A stretch of 64,000 nt of DNA from Sphingorhabdus sp. (GCA_028279555.1 JANQNO010000007.1:1-64000), one strand, 5' to 3'. Positions 1 to 8,985 are shown, counted from the first letter of the stretch. A program made the numbers and translations. Notes: a model not told the origin generated them from the sequence alone.

Positions 1-106
1 TGGTGATGATAAACATGATGAGGAGAACGAGCATGACGTCGATCAACGGCGTCGTGTTCATTTCCATCATCGGTTGGCCATCATCCTGACCGCCACTCAT
101 TGCCAT
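1..106 (-). CDS. exbD: ExbD/TolR-family protein, second copy (partial, 3' end outside window)
   Basis: Only the first 35 codons are inside the window. They show a short cytoplasmic N-terminus and the start of the single transmembrane helix, with the typical NTTPLIDVMLVLL signature; Asp23 corresponds to the protonatable membrane Asp of ExbD/TolR. ExbD works with ExbB as the inner-membrane proton channel that powers TonB. The gene is the last visible member of a tonB-exbB-exbD-exbD run on the minus strand, and its start lies 38 nt after the stop of the first exbD. Two consecutive exbD genes suggest a heteromeric motor. The start ATG at 106 is followed by a second ATG two codons later, so the exact start is open. 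Confidence 0.9.
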   Translation of the reverse strand, partial: MAMSGGQDDGQPMMEMNTTPLIDVMLVLLIMFIIT

Positions 107-144
107 AACAGCTACTCCTGAAATCTATGCCCGATTGCCCGGGA

Positions 145-690
145 TCAGTTAATCGTCATATTTAGGTCGATCGGCGAAGACACAAATCCAACCCGCGTAA
201 AGCCGGCAATCTGGACCGAGATGATCGCGCCGCCGATGCAACGATAGGGCGTGTTCACATCGCCGCGGATATGCGCTTCGGGAAGATCCTCCGGCAAGAC
301 ATCTCCCGCCAAAATAGCCTCTTCGCCGCCCAATGCTTCGATATTGCGCTCAAAGTGCGTTGTAGCCCTCTCGACCAGCTCATCCGAGCTCATCGGTGTC
401 AGGTTCCAATAGATACGGCACTCGCCATTCGGATTGGCCCCTTCATAGCCATCTTCGCCCGGATCGCGGCCGGCCGCATCGGTCGTGGTCACCGCCAGCA
501 GAACATTCTCATTCTTTGGCGAGGCGGGTTTGAATTCGACGACCGGAAGTTCCATCTCAACCGTCTGGATCACAACCGGAATGGCGATAAGAAAGATGAT
601 CAGAAGCACCAGCATGACGTCCACAAGCGGCGTCGTGTTGATGTCTGACATTGGCGTTTCGCCGCCATCGCCTCCCATACTGATTGCCAT
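145..690 (-). CDS. exbD: ExbD/TolR-family biopolymer transport protein
   Basis: 181 residues. A short cytoplasmic N-terminus leads into the NTTPLVDVMLVLL motif, with membrane Asp24 in a helix covering roughly residues 20-41; a periplasmic domain follows. ExbD proteins are usually about 130-150 residues. Here the periplasmic part carries a polar insertion (about residues 70-150) containing Cys91 and Cys151, which could form a disulfide in the periplasm (inference). The gene sits between exbB and a second exbD, and a GAGAGGA ribosome-binding site precedes the ATG. Role: proton-driven energisation of TonB-dependent outer-membrane uptake. The family call is firm; TolR is the alternative, but tonB next door favours ExbD. 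Confidence 0.93.
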   Translation of the reverse strand: MAISMGGDGGETPMSDINTTPLVDVMLVLLIIFLIAIPVVIQTVEMELPVVEFKPASPKNENVLLAVTTTDAAGRDPGEDGYEGANPNGECRIYWNLTPMSSDELVERATTHFERNIEALGGEEAILAGDVLPEDLPEAHIRGDVNTPYRCIGGAIISVQIAGFTRVGFVSSPIDLNMTIN

Positions 691-777
691 TGGCTAATCC
701 TCTCTAATTTGTCTGGTATCGCAAATATTGCGGTGTTGCAGGGACGAAATCTCGTCCCTGCCACCAATTCTCCAGAC

Positions 778-1551
778 TTACTTCTTCGCCGGCGCTGCGG
801 CAGGCTTGGCTGCCGGTTTGGCCGCAGGACGCGCAGCCGGTGCAGCAGTAACCGCCGGTTTCACCTTGCCGTCCGATGTGATGTAGCCCAGCACGTCATT
901 GGAGAAAGCAGACAGGCTACGGGCAATCGACTTGTTGCGGCTCTGCAGCCAGTTATAGGCAAACACCGCAGGCACGGCCACGAACAGACCGATAGCGGTC
1001 ATGATCAGTGCTTCACCAACCGGACCGGCAACGGCGTCAAGCGATGCCTGACCAGCCAGACCGATCTTGATGAGTGCGCGGTAAATACCGACCACCGTTC
1101 CCAGCAGCCCGACAAAGGGTGCCGTTGCACCCACGGTCGCGAGGAATGGAAGACCTCCGGCCAGCTTGTCGTTGATCGATTCTTCCGAGCGCGCCATCGC
1201 GCCATGCAACCAGTCATGCGCTTCGACAGGATCGCTCAGTTCGCCGTGATGCTTGCGCGCCTCCAGGCCATCATCCAGAAGCTGACGATAGGCGCTGTTT
1301 TTGTCCAGTTTCTTCGCGCCTTCGGCAAGGCCGTTTGCACGCCACACTGCCTGCGCTTCCTTGGCCTGCTTCATCACCTTGTTCTGTTCCATCAATTTGG
1401 TGAACAAAATGTAGAAGGAGCCCACGGACTGAATCACGAGAACGCCCAGGATGGCCCATGCAATCGGACCGCCCTGCTCCATCGCTTCGATGAAGCCAAA
1501 TTTATTTGCCGGCGCGTCTGCGGCAGCTGCTATAATCATTTCAATCGACAT
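778..1551 (-). CDS. exbB: MotA/TolQ/ExbB proton channel family protein
   Basis: 257 residues with three predicted transmembrane helices at about 28-52, 133-158 and 178-201. The last two form the conserved MotA/TolQ/ExbB channel block, with the ATAPFVGLLGTVVGIY stretch. The C-terminal 25 residues are a repetitive Ala/Pro/Lys tail that is probably cytoplasmic. ExbB forms the pentameric scaffold around ExbD that converts proton motive force into work by TonB. It lies 44 nt downstream of tonB and 87 nt upstream of exbD on the same strand, so the cluster is probably one operon. Confidence 0.95.
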   Translation of the reverse strand: MSIEMIIAAAADAPANKFGFIEAMEQGGPIAWAILGVLVIQSVGSFYILFTKLMEQNKVMKQAKEAQAVWRANGLAEGAKKLDKNSAYRQLLDDGLEARKHHGELSDPVEAHDWLHGAMARSEESINDKLAGGLPFLATVGATAPFVGLLGTVVGIYRALIKIGLAGQASLDAVAGPVGEALIMTAIGLFVAVPAVFAYNWLQSRNKSIARSLSAFSNDVLGYITSDGKVKPAVTAAPAARPAAKPAAKPAAAPAKK

Positions 1552-1595
1552 TTTACTTTCCTCTCAGAAAAATAGTTTTTGTATATTACCCCAAT

Positions 1596-2339
1596 TTACT
1601 TCGGAATCTGCCAACGGATCCGCGTGCTGAACGATCCGGTGGTTGGATTACCCGCCTTGTCCTTGGCCGGCGTGAATCGCGCGCGGCGCTGGGCATTGCG
1701 GCAGGCTGCCCGGTCAAGACCGGGATGACCGCTCGATCCGGTAACCTGACAAGCGGTTGCCCGGCCATTGGCACCAACCGTCAAGCGGATCGAAGTCGTA
1801 CCCTGATTTTCACGCTGCAAATCGCGGGTCGGGTAATCATTGGTCGTCACCCAGCGCGCACGATTATTGCGCGGGCGCGCCGGAGCGGACTCATCCCTTG
1901 GCTCAGGCGGACAAGTCGCCGTTCGGGGAATTTCTTGCCCGTTCCAACAGGTCTTTGTGGGAACCGCGACCGGTACACAGGTCCGCCCTTGCAGCCGCTG
2001 ACCTGTCGGGCAGGTCGGCAAGGTTTCTTTTGCCGGCGGCGGCGTGTCCAAATCCGGTGTCGTTGTTGTTGTCGTATTCCGCGTCGGTGCCGGGGTCTTG
2101 ATAGCAACCACGGGCGGCTGCGCGACAACGACCTCATCGGGCGGCGGTGGAGGCGGCTCCTCCTCGGGCGGTTCTTCTTCTTCGATATCGAGAACCTCAA
2201 GACGCTCCGTCACATTCTTGACCGCCTCATATGCAAGGCCGGTCACCAATGCGTAAGCGAGCCCGACATGAAGCAGCAGAACAATCGCAATCGCAATGAT
2301 CCGATTGGTGCTCATCCCTTTTTGGTCAGCATATGCCAT
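1596..2339 (-). CDS. tonB: TonB family energy transducer
   Basis: 247 residues. The N-terminal membrane anchor spans about residues 13-33. It is followed by a Glu/Pro-rich periplasmic spanner containing EEEPPPPPP (about residues 52-70) and a C-terminal TonB domain (about 165-247) with the usual pattern of a Gly-rich turn, a Cys pair and an ARFTPAKD strand. TonB contacts the TonB box of outer-membrane receptors to drive uptake of siderophores, cobalamin or glycans. It is the first gene of the tonB-exbB-exbD-exbD unit, with AGGAGAG shortly upstream of the ATG. No convincing Fur box was seen in the 240 nt upstream. Confidence 0.95.
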   Translation of the reverse strand: MAYADQKGMSTNRIIAIAIVLLLHVGLAYALVTGLAYEAVKNVTERLEVLDIEEEEPPEEEPPPPPPDEVVVAQPPVVAIKTPAPTRNTTTTTTPDLDTPPPAKETLPTCPTGQRLQGRTCVPVAVPTKTCWNGQEIPRTATCPPEPRDESAPARPRNNRARWVTTNDYPTRDLQRENQGTTSIRLTVGANGRATACQVTGSSGHPGLDRAACRNAQRRARFTPAKDKAGNPTTGSFSTRIRWQIPK

Positions 2340-2582
2340 GCGTAAGCAACTCTCCTAACTTCCCAAACAATACAGGCTTGCCCGCGAAAACTGTGCAGCT
2401 GGCAATGGCAACCCCATACGGATTTCGGTTTATTGTCTCTTCCTACCGATTCTTCGTGCTATTAGCCAAGCGCTAACCACGCTGCAACGGCTTTCTCGCA
2501 TTCAGCTATGATTCATTCTCTCCACCGGATGGGATGGTATGGCAAGATGACACAATTGGCAAATGCAGCTATAGGCGGCCTC

Positions 2583-3452
2583 ATGAAAATCATTGAAAAA
2601 TCGTATTTTTTGCCTGCAATCCTCGCGGTGGCAATGCCCGCCGAATCGCCTGTCAGCGCACAATCCGGACTGCCCGAAAATGGCTTTTCCCTGCCAGCGC
2701 AGGGGATCGGCTATGCCGATATTGCCGACCTCGTTACCGTCTCTCCCATGATCGTCGACTTGCAGATTCGCAAGATTCGCAAGCTGCCCGATTCGCAAAG
2801 CGTGGGCGTTCCCATCAACATCCAGCGCGCAGTGATAGAGGCCGATGTCCTGTCGCTTCTGCGCGGCCAGCAACGCGTGGCCGCACGGGTCAAATTCCTG
2901 CTCGATATTCCCAGGGATGCGCGCGGGCGCATACCCAAGCTGAAAAAGCGCCGTTATTTCGCAATGGCACGCGGCGTTCCCGGTCGCAGCGACATGATCC
3001 AGCTTGTCCGGCCCGATGCGATGATCGCTTTCAGCCAGACCAATAATGACATGGTGCGTGCGATCACCCGCGAAGCCGTTCAGATCGATGCGCCGCAAGC
3101 GATCACCGGTATCTCGAGCGCTTTTCACAGCCCCGGATCGATATTGGGCGAAGGCGAAACGCAGGTCTTTCTGACCACCGAGAATGGGCAGCCCTTCGGC
3201 CTGTCGATTGTGAGCCGCGTCGATGAGGAAAAGAAATGGACCGTTTCGACCAGCGAAGTCATCAGCGAAGCCGCGCCCGCGCCGCGGCGCAACACGCTTT
3301 TGTGGTACCGCCTGGCATGCGGTCTGCCTAAACAGCTGAGCCCCGAGCAGGTCGGCTCCGGCGAAGGTGCCCATGCAGCCAAAGCGCAGGCGGATTATCA
3401 ATTTGTCATTGATGCGCTCGGCCCATGCGGCCGCACCCGGCCGCAGCGCTAA
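2583..3452 (+). CDS. Conserved hypothetical secreted protein
   Basis: The chosen start gives 289 residues beginning with a signal-peptide-like segment (MKIIEKSYF, then a hydrophobic stretch ending near VSAQS). The frame is open upstream to 2508, but that extension would place the signal peptide internally. The rest is a soluble domain without recognised catalytic motifs; it contains a basic KLKKRR patch and ends with a Cys-containing segment (YRLACGLP). The gene stands alone, divergent from tonB, and its stop codon overlaps the stop of the convergent egtD by two bases. It resembles sphingomonad proteins of unknown function; I assign no role beyond likely export. Confidence 0.7.
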   Translation: MKIIEKSYFLPAILAVAMPAESPVSAQSGLPENGFSLPAQGIGYADIADLVTVSPMIVDLQIRKIRKLPDSQSVGVPINIQRAVIEADVLSLLRGQQRVAARVKFLLDIPRDARGRIPKLKKRRYFAMARGVPGRSDMIQLVRPDAMIAFSQTNNDMVRAITREAVQIDAPQAITGISSAFHSPGSILGEGETQVFLTTENGQPFGLSIVSRVDEEKKWTVSTSEVISEAAPAPRRNTLLWYRLACGLPKQLSPEQVGSGEGAHAAKAQADYQFVIDALGPCGRTRPQR

Positions 3453-4414
3453 GGTGCCATCCGCAGGGGTTGGGCCTCTGCCAGGACAAGCGAGAACCAG
3501 TCCTTTTCATCGCTCCAATCCATGATCGGCGTCCACGCGCCTGCCAGCAAGAGCGTATGCGCCGAGCGCAAGTCGTATTTGTGGCTGTTCTCGGTATGAA
3601 TGCTCTCTCCCGCCTGCATAGAGAATTCTTCACCAGCGATGGCAAAGCGCACATCGCTGCCTGCCACGAGATGCATCTCTATCCGGCTTTCGGCATCGTT
3701 CCAGATAGCCTTGTGATGGAACTTGCCAATATCGATGTCGGCCCCAAGCTCGCGGTTGATCCGTTCCAGCAGGTTCAAGTTGAACGACGCGGTCACGCCC
3801 TGCGCATCGTCATAGGCCGGGATCAGGATATCGCGCGGCTTGACCCGGTCGAAGCCGATCAGCAGCATCGCGCCTTCATCCAGCGTGTCGCGCATCGAAC
3901 GCAGCAGATTGACCGCGCTGTGCGGCACCATATTGCCGATCGTTGATCCGGGAAAGAAGCCAAGACGCTGCCCGTCTGCTACGCCGGTAGCCAGGCGGAT
4001 CGGCTTCATAAAGTCGGCTTCCACAGGATGGATCGGAAGGTCCGGAAAGTCCTTTTGCAATGCGCCTGCTGAACTGCGCAAAAAATCGCCTGAAATGTCG
4101 ATCGGAACGAAAGCAGACGGCAAGATCGCATTCAGCAGGAGCGGGATTTTGGTCACACTTCCAGCGCCAAATTCAACCAGCGCGCGGCCTTCGCCCACGA
4201 TTTCTGCCACTTGCGGAACAACCGCTTTGAGCAATGCAGTTTCGGTGCGTGTGGGATAATATTCGGGCAGCCGGGTAATCTCGTCGAACAGCTCCGATCC
4301 GGCAAGGTCATAAAGCCAGCGCGCCGGGACGGCCTTTTGCCGCTGTGACAGGCCAGCGATCACATCGCTCCGGAATTGCGGGTCGACGTCATTGCCTGCG
4401 GGATTAGATGTCAC
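3449..4414 (-). CDS. egtD: L-histidine N(alpha)-methyltransferase
   Basis: 321 residues. EgtD trimethylates histidine to hercynine with SAM, the first step of ergothioneine synthesis. Supporting features are the family block YDLAGSELFDEITRLPEYYP (about residues 35-54) and the SAM-binding loop EFGAGSVTKI (81-90), as well as the overall length. Its start overlaps the 3' end of egtB by 11 nt, which indicates translational coupling in an egtB-egtD operon. No egtC or egtE is visible, as expected for the short proteobacterial pathway, in which EgtE-type lyases lie elsewhere. Confidence 0.93.
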   Translation of the reverse strand: MTSNPAGNDVDPQFRSDVIAGLSQRQKAVPARWLYDLAGSELFDEITRLPEYYPTRTETALLKAVVPQVAEIVGEGRALVEFGAGSVTKIPLLLNAILPSAFVPIDISGDFLRSSAGALQKDFPDLPIHPVEADFMKPIRLATGVADGQRLGFFPGSTIGNMVPHSAVNLLRSMRDTLDEGAMLLIGFDRVKPRDILIPAYDDAQGVTASFNLNLLERINRELGADIDIGKFHHKAIWNDAESRIEMHLVAGSDVRFAIAGEEFSMQAGESIHTENSHKYDLRSAHTLLLAGAWTPIMDWSDEKDWFSLVLAEAQPLRMAP

Positions 4415-5738
4415 GGGCGAGCCTCACTCCACTAAATTGCCAGCGTTGATGCGGATAAAAAAAGTTGCGGTAGCTGGCCCGGCAATGCCCGCGCGGCGTG
4501 GCGCAGCTCCCGCCCTTCAGCACAAACTGGCCGCTCATGAATTTGCCGTTATATTCGCCGACCGCCCCCGGTGCCGGCCTGAAACCCGGATAGGGACGAT
4601 AGGCGCTGCCCGTCCATTCCCACACATTGCCGAACATGCCGGATAGCTTACCGCCGGTGGTGGCAACAGGAGCGATCGGCCCCGCTTCATCGAGCTGATG
4701 ACCGCTATCTGGAGCGACATTCGCAGCAGAAACTTCCCATTCTGCTTCAGTGGGCAGTCTTGCACCTTCCCATTGCGCACTGGCCCAACTGGCATAGGCA
4801 TCGGCTTCAAAGAGGCTGATATGGCTGACCGGTTGTGCGGTGTCGAGCGGGCTCAGACCATCGAGGCCGAATACATCCCAGCCGCCATCTGGACCCTGCT
4901 CCCAATAGAGCGGCGATGTGATCTTTTCCTCACGCACCCAGTCCCAGCCATCGGACAGCCAATGGCGCGCTTCTCCATAGCCGCCATCTTCCATGAATTG
5001 CAGCCACTCGCCATTGGTTACCGTGCGATCAGCGAGCGCAAAGGGCTTTAGCAGCACCTCATGCCTTGGCCCCTCGCAATCAAAGCCGAAACCGCGGCCA
5101 TCATGCCCGATCTCCGATATGCCGGAAGGTCCCTCGATCCAGGTAATATCCCGAATGTTGGCATGTGCAGCACCTCCATCGGAGCACGGCCAGATTGCGG
5201 GGCATAGCGGATTTTGCGCGAAGAGATGCTTGATATCCGTCAGCAGCAATTCCTGATGCTGCTGCTCATGATTGAGACCCAGCTCGATCAGCGGCAGGGC
5301 CGCTTCCGGCAGCGCAGGGATTGCTTCTTCTATGCGCGTATCGACATGCGCGCGATAGTCGCGCACCTCATCGAGCGAAGGCCGGGTTATCATCCCGCGC
5401 CGGGGCCGCGCATGGCGATCCCCTTCTGCCTCATAATAGCTGTTGAACAAAAAGGCATAGCCGCCATCGAAAGCGCGATATCCCGGCACATGATCGCGCA
5501 ATATGAAGCTTTCCCAAAACCAGGTCGTATGTGCCAGATGCCACTTTGCCGGCGATGCATCCTCCATCGACTGAACGGTGGCATCGGCATCGGATAGCCG
5601 CGCGCAAAGATCGATGGTCAGCGCGCGGACGGAGCGGAATCGCTGGATCAGGTCTTCCACAAGCTGGTCATTGTCCCGCGCGATGGTCTCTACTCCAATC
5701 CCCTGAGGCCAAGCAGGAACATAGAAGGAACACTCCAC
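4404..5738 (-). CDS. egtB: Ergothioneine biosynthesis sulfoxide synthase EgtB
   Basis: 444 residues. EgtB is a non-heme iron enzyme that couples hercynine to a thiol (gamma-Glu-Cys or Cys) with O2. It has an N-terminal DinB-like domain with candidate iron ligands His70 (HLAHTTWFWE), His157 and His161 (HEQQHQE), and a C-terminal FGE/sulfatase-modifying domain from about residue 190 to the end, with MFGNVWEWTG and GGSCATPRGHCR motifs. The start is uncertain. ATG at 5738 is used, but a GTG about 26 codons later (VEDLIQRF) would also precede all conserved sequence. It forms an operon with egtD. Confidence 0.93.
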   Translation of the reverse strand: MECSFYVPAWPQGIGVETIARDNDQLVEDLIQRFRSVRALTIDLCARLSDADATVQSMEDASPAKWHLAHTTWFWESFILRDHVPGYRAFDGGYAFLFNSYYEAEGDRHARPRRGMITRPSLDEVRDYRAHVDTRIEEAIPALPEAALPLIELGLNHEQQHQELLLTDIKHLFAQNPLCPAIWPCSDGGAAHANIRDITWIEGPSGISEIGHDGRGFGFDCEGPRHEVLLKPFALADRTVTNGEWLQFMEDGGYGEARHWLSDGWDWVREEKITSPLYWEQGPDGGWDVFGLDGLSPLDTAQPVSHISLFEADAYASWASAQWEGARLPTEAEWEVSAANVAPDSGHQLDEAGPIAPVATTGGKLSGMFGNVWEWTGSAYRPYPGFRPAPGAVGEYNGKFMSGQFVLKGGSCATPRGHCRASYRNFFYPHQRWQFSGVRLARDI

Positions 5739-5808
5739 AGGTCAATAGTGCATTTATGGAGCGGTATGCCCCCGTTTTCTTCGGCACAACGAAACAGGAG
5801 ATGGCAGT

Positions 5809-6399
5809 TTAGCGCGATTGGCCCGGCACCCATTCGACATCGCCGCCTTGCGTCTTGTTGATCACCCGGCAGAGCACGAAAATATAGTCCGACAGGCGGT
5901 TTAGGTAGGTGAGCGCCAACGGGTTGATGCGCACCGATTCCGCAGCAGCAGTGAGTGCCCGCTCTGCACGGCGCGTAATCGCGCGGCCCAGATGCATCTG
6001 GGCGGCGGCCATACTCCCGCCGGGCAGAATAAAGCTGGTCAGCGGCTCCAGGCTTTCATTGGCGTTGTCGATCGCTGCCTCCAGCCAGTCAACCTGCCCC
6101 TGCACCATCCGCAATGTCATATCGCCGGGCGCGAAATCATCATCGTCACCGGCCGGGGTTGCGATATCCGCGCCAAGATCGAACAGATCATTCTGGATAC
6201 GCTGCAAGGCGGCAACCATTTGCTCGTCAGCTTTGCTCTCTACCAGCGCGGCAATCGCAATTCCGAGCGCGCTGTTGGCCTCGTCGACCTCTCCGATCGC
6301 ATGCATTCTGGGATCGGATTTGCGGGTCCGGCTGCCGTCGACAAGCCCTGTCGTTCCGTCATCGCCGGTGCGTGTGTAGATCTTGTTGAGCTTGACCAT
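5809..6399 (-). CDS. Cob(I)yrinic acid a,c-diamide adenosyltransferase, PduO type
   Basis: 196 residues from MVKLNKIYTRTGDDG. This family transfers the adenosyl group of ATP to cob(I)alamin to make coenzyme B12. The N-terminal YTRTGDDGTTGL is the PduO-type ATP-binding signature, and the C-terminal segment with LNRLSDYIFVLCRVIN matches the helical-bundle end of the family. An upstream in-frame start (6453) would add 18 residues without family resemblance, so 6399 is preferred. The HIG1-type gene lies 16 nt upstream on the same strand, an arrangement I associate with sphingomonads. Confidence 0.92.
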   Translation of the reverse strand: MVKLNKIYTRTGDDGTTGLVDGSRTRKSDPRMHAIGEVDEANSALGIAIAALVESKADEQMVAALQRIQNDLFDLGADIATPAGDDDDFAPGDMTLRMVQGQVDWLEAAIDNANESLEPLTSFILPGGSMAAAQMHLGRAITRRAERALTAAAESVRINPLALTYLNRLSDYIFVLCRVINKTQGGDVEWVPGQSR

Positions 6400-6415
6400 C
6401 GGGAATTGCGGAAAA

Positions 6416-6643
6416 TCAGGCGGTCTGCGCCAAAAGCAGCAGCGCAACCACAATCACGATTGCAATCGCCTGCCATTTCACCCGGGCGAACATGGCTCTA
6501 TTCTGCATCGTCAACGATGTCGGGACGCCCTTCTCGTCGACCTCTTCGGGTTTGAGATTGGCAAAAGCGTGCAGGCCGCGGATGACCGCAAACACCACCG
6601 CGCCCATGGCACCAAGAAGCAGAAGGATGAGAAGTATATTCAT
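6416..6643 (-). CDS. Small twin-transmembrane protein, HIG1 domain
   Basis: 75 residues from MNILLILLLL. Two transmembrane helices (about 2-20 and 53-72) flank a short loop with the pattern GLHAFANLKPEEVDEKG, typical of bacterial HIG1 (hypoxia-induced gene 1) proteins. Mitochondrial relatives help to assemble or stabilise respiratory supercomplexes; the bacterial role is less clear. It is placed directly upstream of the cobalamin adenosyltransferase. A start 11 codons upstream is possible, but that extension is polar and unconserved. Confidence 0.8.
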   Translation of the reverse strand: MNILLILLLLGAMGAVVFAVIRGLHAFANLKPEEVDEKGVPTSLTMQNRAMFARVKWQAIAIVIVVALLLLAQTA

Positions 6644-6688
6644 GTTGGAGCGTTCCTTGATCTCGCCCTTACCCAAGCTTTTCTTTAC

Positions 6689-7588
6689 CTAGGCTTTTGA
6701 CAGCGTCATGCCAAGGGGCAGTTCCCCATTACGCAGGCTGACCGCAAATGCAAATCCATCCATTCCGCTTGCGCGAATTGACCGGAGCGATGCCGATTTG
6801 CGGCTTTTGGCGAGCTTGTCGCCTTGCTCGTCCACAATGAGCGGATGATGCCACCAGGCCGGCTCCGGCAGGTCCAGAAGCTGTTGCAACAGCCGGTGCA
6901 GGCCGGAATAGGCGAAGAGATCCATCCCGCGCACGATATGCGTGATGCCATCGCCTGCATCATCGAGCGTGGCCGCCAGATGGTAGCTGGCCGGGGCATC
7001 TTTGCGCCAAAGCACGATATCGCCGAACAGCGCCGGATCGCCGCGTTGCAGGCCAGCCGCCAGATCGAACCAGCTTTGCTGGCCTGCCTGTTTGATGGCC
7101 CTGGCCATGTCCAGCCGCCAGCAATGCGGCTGCGCCAGGTCGATATCGCGGTGCCTGCAAGTCCCCGGATAGACCGGCCCGTCGGGACCATGCCGGGCGG
7201 GCTGTTTCTTCAGCGCAGCGGCTATGTCTTTTCGCGTGCAAATGCAGGGATAGACAAGCCCCTTGTCTTTGAGCCGCTCAAGCGCCGCCGCATAGCTTTC
7301 ACTGCGCGTCGATTGAAAAATCACGTCGCCATCCCACCCGAGGCCCAACCATTGCAGATCTTCAACAATGGCATCGGCATATTCGCGCCGGCTCCTGCTG
7401 CCGTCGATATCCTCGATTCTCAGCAGAAATCTCCCGCCACCGGCGCGGGCAAAATCATGCGCGGCTATCGCAGCATAGGCATGGCCCAGATGCAGATAGC
7501 CATTGGGGCTGGGGGCAAACCGTGTGACGATATTGCGACCGCTTGCTGCGGCCTGTTGCGCGAATGCCGCGGCCTCGGCCAACACCAT
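6689..7588 (-). CDS. gluQ: Glutamyl-Q tRNA(Asp) synthetase
   Basis: About 299 residues. GluQ is a paralogue of the GluRS catalytic domain that attaches Glu to queuosine in tRNA(Asp). Seen here: TRFAPSPNGYLHLGHA with the HIGH-type motif, LLRIEDIDGSR, a zinc-site pattern CICTRKD with a later Cys (GTCRHR), and the KMSKS equivalent KLAKSRKS. The protein ends soon after, with no anticodon-binding domain, as expected for GluQ and not for GluRS. The frame is open to an earlier ATG at 7618; the start at 7588 is preferred because the conserved core begins soon after it. Confidence 0.92.
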   Translation of the reverse strand: MVLAEAAAFAQQAAASGRNIVTRFAPSPNGYLHLGHAYAAIAAHDFARAGGGRFLLRIEDIDGSRSRREYADAIVEDLQWLGLGWDGDVIFQSTRSESYAAALERLKDKGLVYPCICTRKDIAAALKKQPARHGPDGPVYPGTCRHRDIDLAQPHCWRLDMARAIKQAGQQSWFDLAAGLQRGDPALFGDIVLWRKDAPASYHLAATLDDAGDGITHIVRGMDLFAYSGLHRLLQQLLDLPEPAWWHHPLIVDEQGDKLAKSRKSASLRSIRASGMDGFAFAVSLRNGELPLGMTLSKA

Positions 7589-7872
7589 ATCTCGTGGCTC
7601 AACCCCTCTTGACGTCATTTTCTTTGCACATATTGTGGCCGCTGCAACGAAGCTGCAACAAAATTGGGGTTGAGGATGTTCGGCATCATTCGGGTGACAG
7701 TGTCAGAACGCATCAAGCACATGGCCGTGACTTGGAAGAGAAAAGGCCATAACAAGGAAAGAGTGAGGAGAACAGACTTCTATTTGACGAACGAACAACG
7801 CAGCTACGGCCTTTTCCGGCCAAGCCCATCGCGGCAGATGCGATTGGTGGGCTCTGGCCCCGGGTGTAGCGC

Positions 7873-8457
7873 ATGATCCATGCAAGCGAGTTTGAAGCCG
7901 CAGAAAGGGCGCGGCACCCGGAAAATTGCCCGGCGCTGGTGTTGAATGCAGACTATACGCCGCTCAGCTACTATCCCTTGAGCCTCTGGCCCTGGCAGGC
8001 TGCAATCAAGGCGGTTTTCCTCGAAAAAGTCGACATCGTCGAAAATTACGAGCAGCGCGTGCACAGCCCGAGCGTCGATATGCAAATCCCTTCGGTGATC
8101 GCGCTCAAGCAATATGTGAAGCCGTCCGAATATCCGGCATTCACGCGCTTCAACCTGTTCCTGCGCGACAAATTCCAGTGCGTCTATTGCGGCAGCGAAG
8201 AGAATCTGACCTTCGATCATGTTATTCCGCGCCGTCTCGGCGGTATCACCAGCTGGGAGAATGTCGCCACCGCCTGCCTGAAGTGCAATCTGAAGAAAGG
8301 CGGGCGCACACCGGAGCAGGCGCATATGCAGATGAGCATGAAGCCGATCCGCCCGACCAGCTGGCAACTGCAGGATCGTGGCCGCAGCTTCCCGCCCAAC
8401 CATCTGCATGAAACCTGGATGGACTGGCTATACTGGGATATCGAACTGGAAAGCTGA
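7873..8457 (+). CDS. HNH endonuclease family protein
   Basis: 194 residues. The C-terminal half holds a zinc-stabilised HNH fold: CVYCG (Cys103, Cys106), LTFDHVIPRRLGG with His116, the SWENVATAC segment, and CLKCN (Cys135, Cys138). The N-terminal 95 residues (LNADYTPLSYYPLSLW) are typical of a widespread single-copy alphaproteobacterial HNH family of unknown physiological role, so this is probably a housekeeping DNA or RNA enzyme and not a mobile element. It stands alone; 284 nt separate it from divergent gluQ. Confidence 0.9.
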   Translation: MIHASEFEAAERARHPENCPALVLNADYTPLSYYPLSLWPWQAAIKAVFLEKVDIVENYEQRVHSPSVDMQIPSVIALKQYVKPSEYPAFTRFNLFLRDKFQCVYCGSEENLTFDHVIPRRLGGITSWENVATACLKCNLKKGGRTPEQAHMQMSMKPIRPTSWQLQDRGRSFPPNHLHETWMDWLYWDIELES

Positions 8458-8520
8458 TTTCGGCCGAATCCGGTTGTTGTGATATGACCGCTTTCAAAGA
8501 AGCGACGGAGGAACGGAAAA

Positions 8521-8985
8521 ATGGCGAACTGGATAGAAGACGGATATCACAGCGTTACACCTTATCTAACGGTCAATGACGCGGCCGCAGCCATCGATTT
8601 TTATGTGAAGGCTTTCGGCGCGACCGAAGTCATGCGCATGCCGATGGGCGACAAGATCGGCCATGCCGACATTATGATCGGCGACAGCCATGTCATGCTC
8701 GCCGACGAATTTCCCGATATGGAAAAGCTGGGACCCAAATCGCGCGGCGGGCCCACTTCCAGCCTGATGGTCTATGTCGAAGATGTCGATGCCGCCTATG
8801 ACAGGGCGGTGGCCGCCGGGGCGACGCCGACGCGCGCTGTCGAAGATCAATTCTATGGCGACCGGTCGGGTTGGCTGCTCGATCCTTTCGGCCATGAATG
8901 GACTATCTCCACGCATGTCGAGGATGTCACTCCGGAAGAGATGAACCGGAGGATGCAGGAAATGATGGCGGGTGAAAGTGCCTGA
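8521..8985 (+). CDS. VOC (glyoxalase/bleomycin resistance) superfamily protein
   Basis: 154 residues. The opening HSVTPYLTVNDAAAAIDFY, the HADIMIGDSHVMLADE block and the closing YGDRSGWLLDPFGHEWTI are the PhnB-like branch of the VOC superfamily. A strong GACGGAGGAA ribosome-binding site precedes the ATG. Substrate cannot be inferred, since such proteins bind varied small molecules or metals. It is probably its own transcription unit 63 nt after the HNH gene. Confidence 0.88.
   Translation: MANWIEDGYHSVTPYLTVNDAAAAIDFYVKAFGATEVMRMPMGDKIGHADIMIGDSHVMLADEFPDMEKLGPKSRGGPTSSLMVYVEDVDAAYDRAVAAGATPTRAVEDQFYGDRSGWLLDPFGHEWTISTHVEDVTPEEMNRRMQEMMAGESA

Noticed and set aside
5717-5731. GAAC-N7-GAAC, matching the alphaproteobacterial LexA-box form, near the egtB start
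   Set aside because: With eight fixed bases about two matches are expected by chance in 64 kb on both strands; it lies inside the egtB coding sequence if the first ATG is used, and ergothioneine genes are not known SOS members.
7664-7876. Short plus-strand frame before the HNH gene whose stop overlaps its ATG
   Set aside because: Basic, low-information composition, no ribosome site at the start and no recognised family; the overlap alone is weak evidence.
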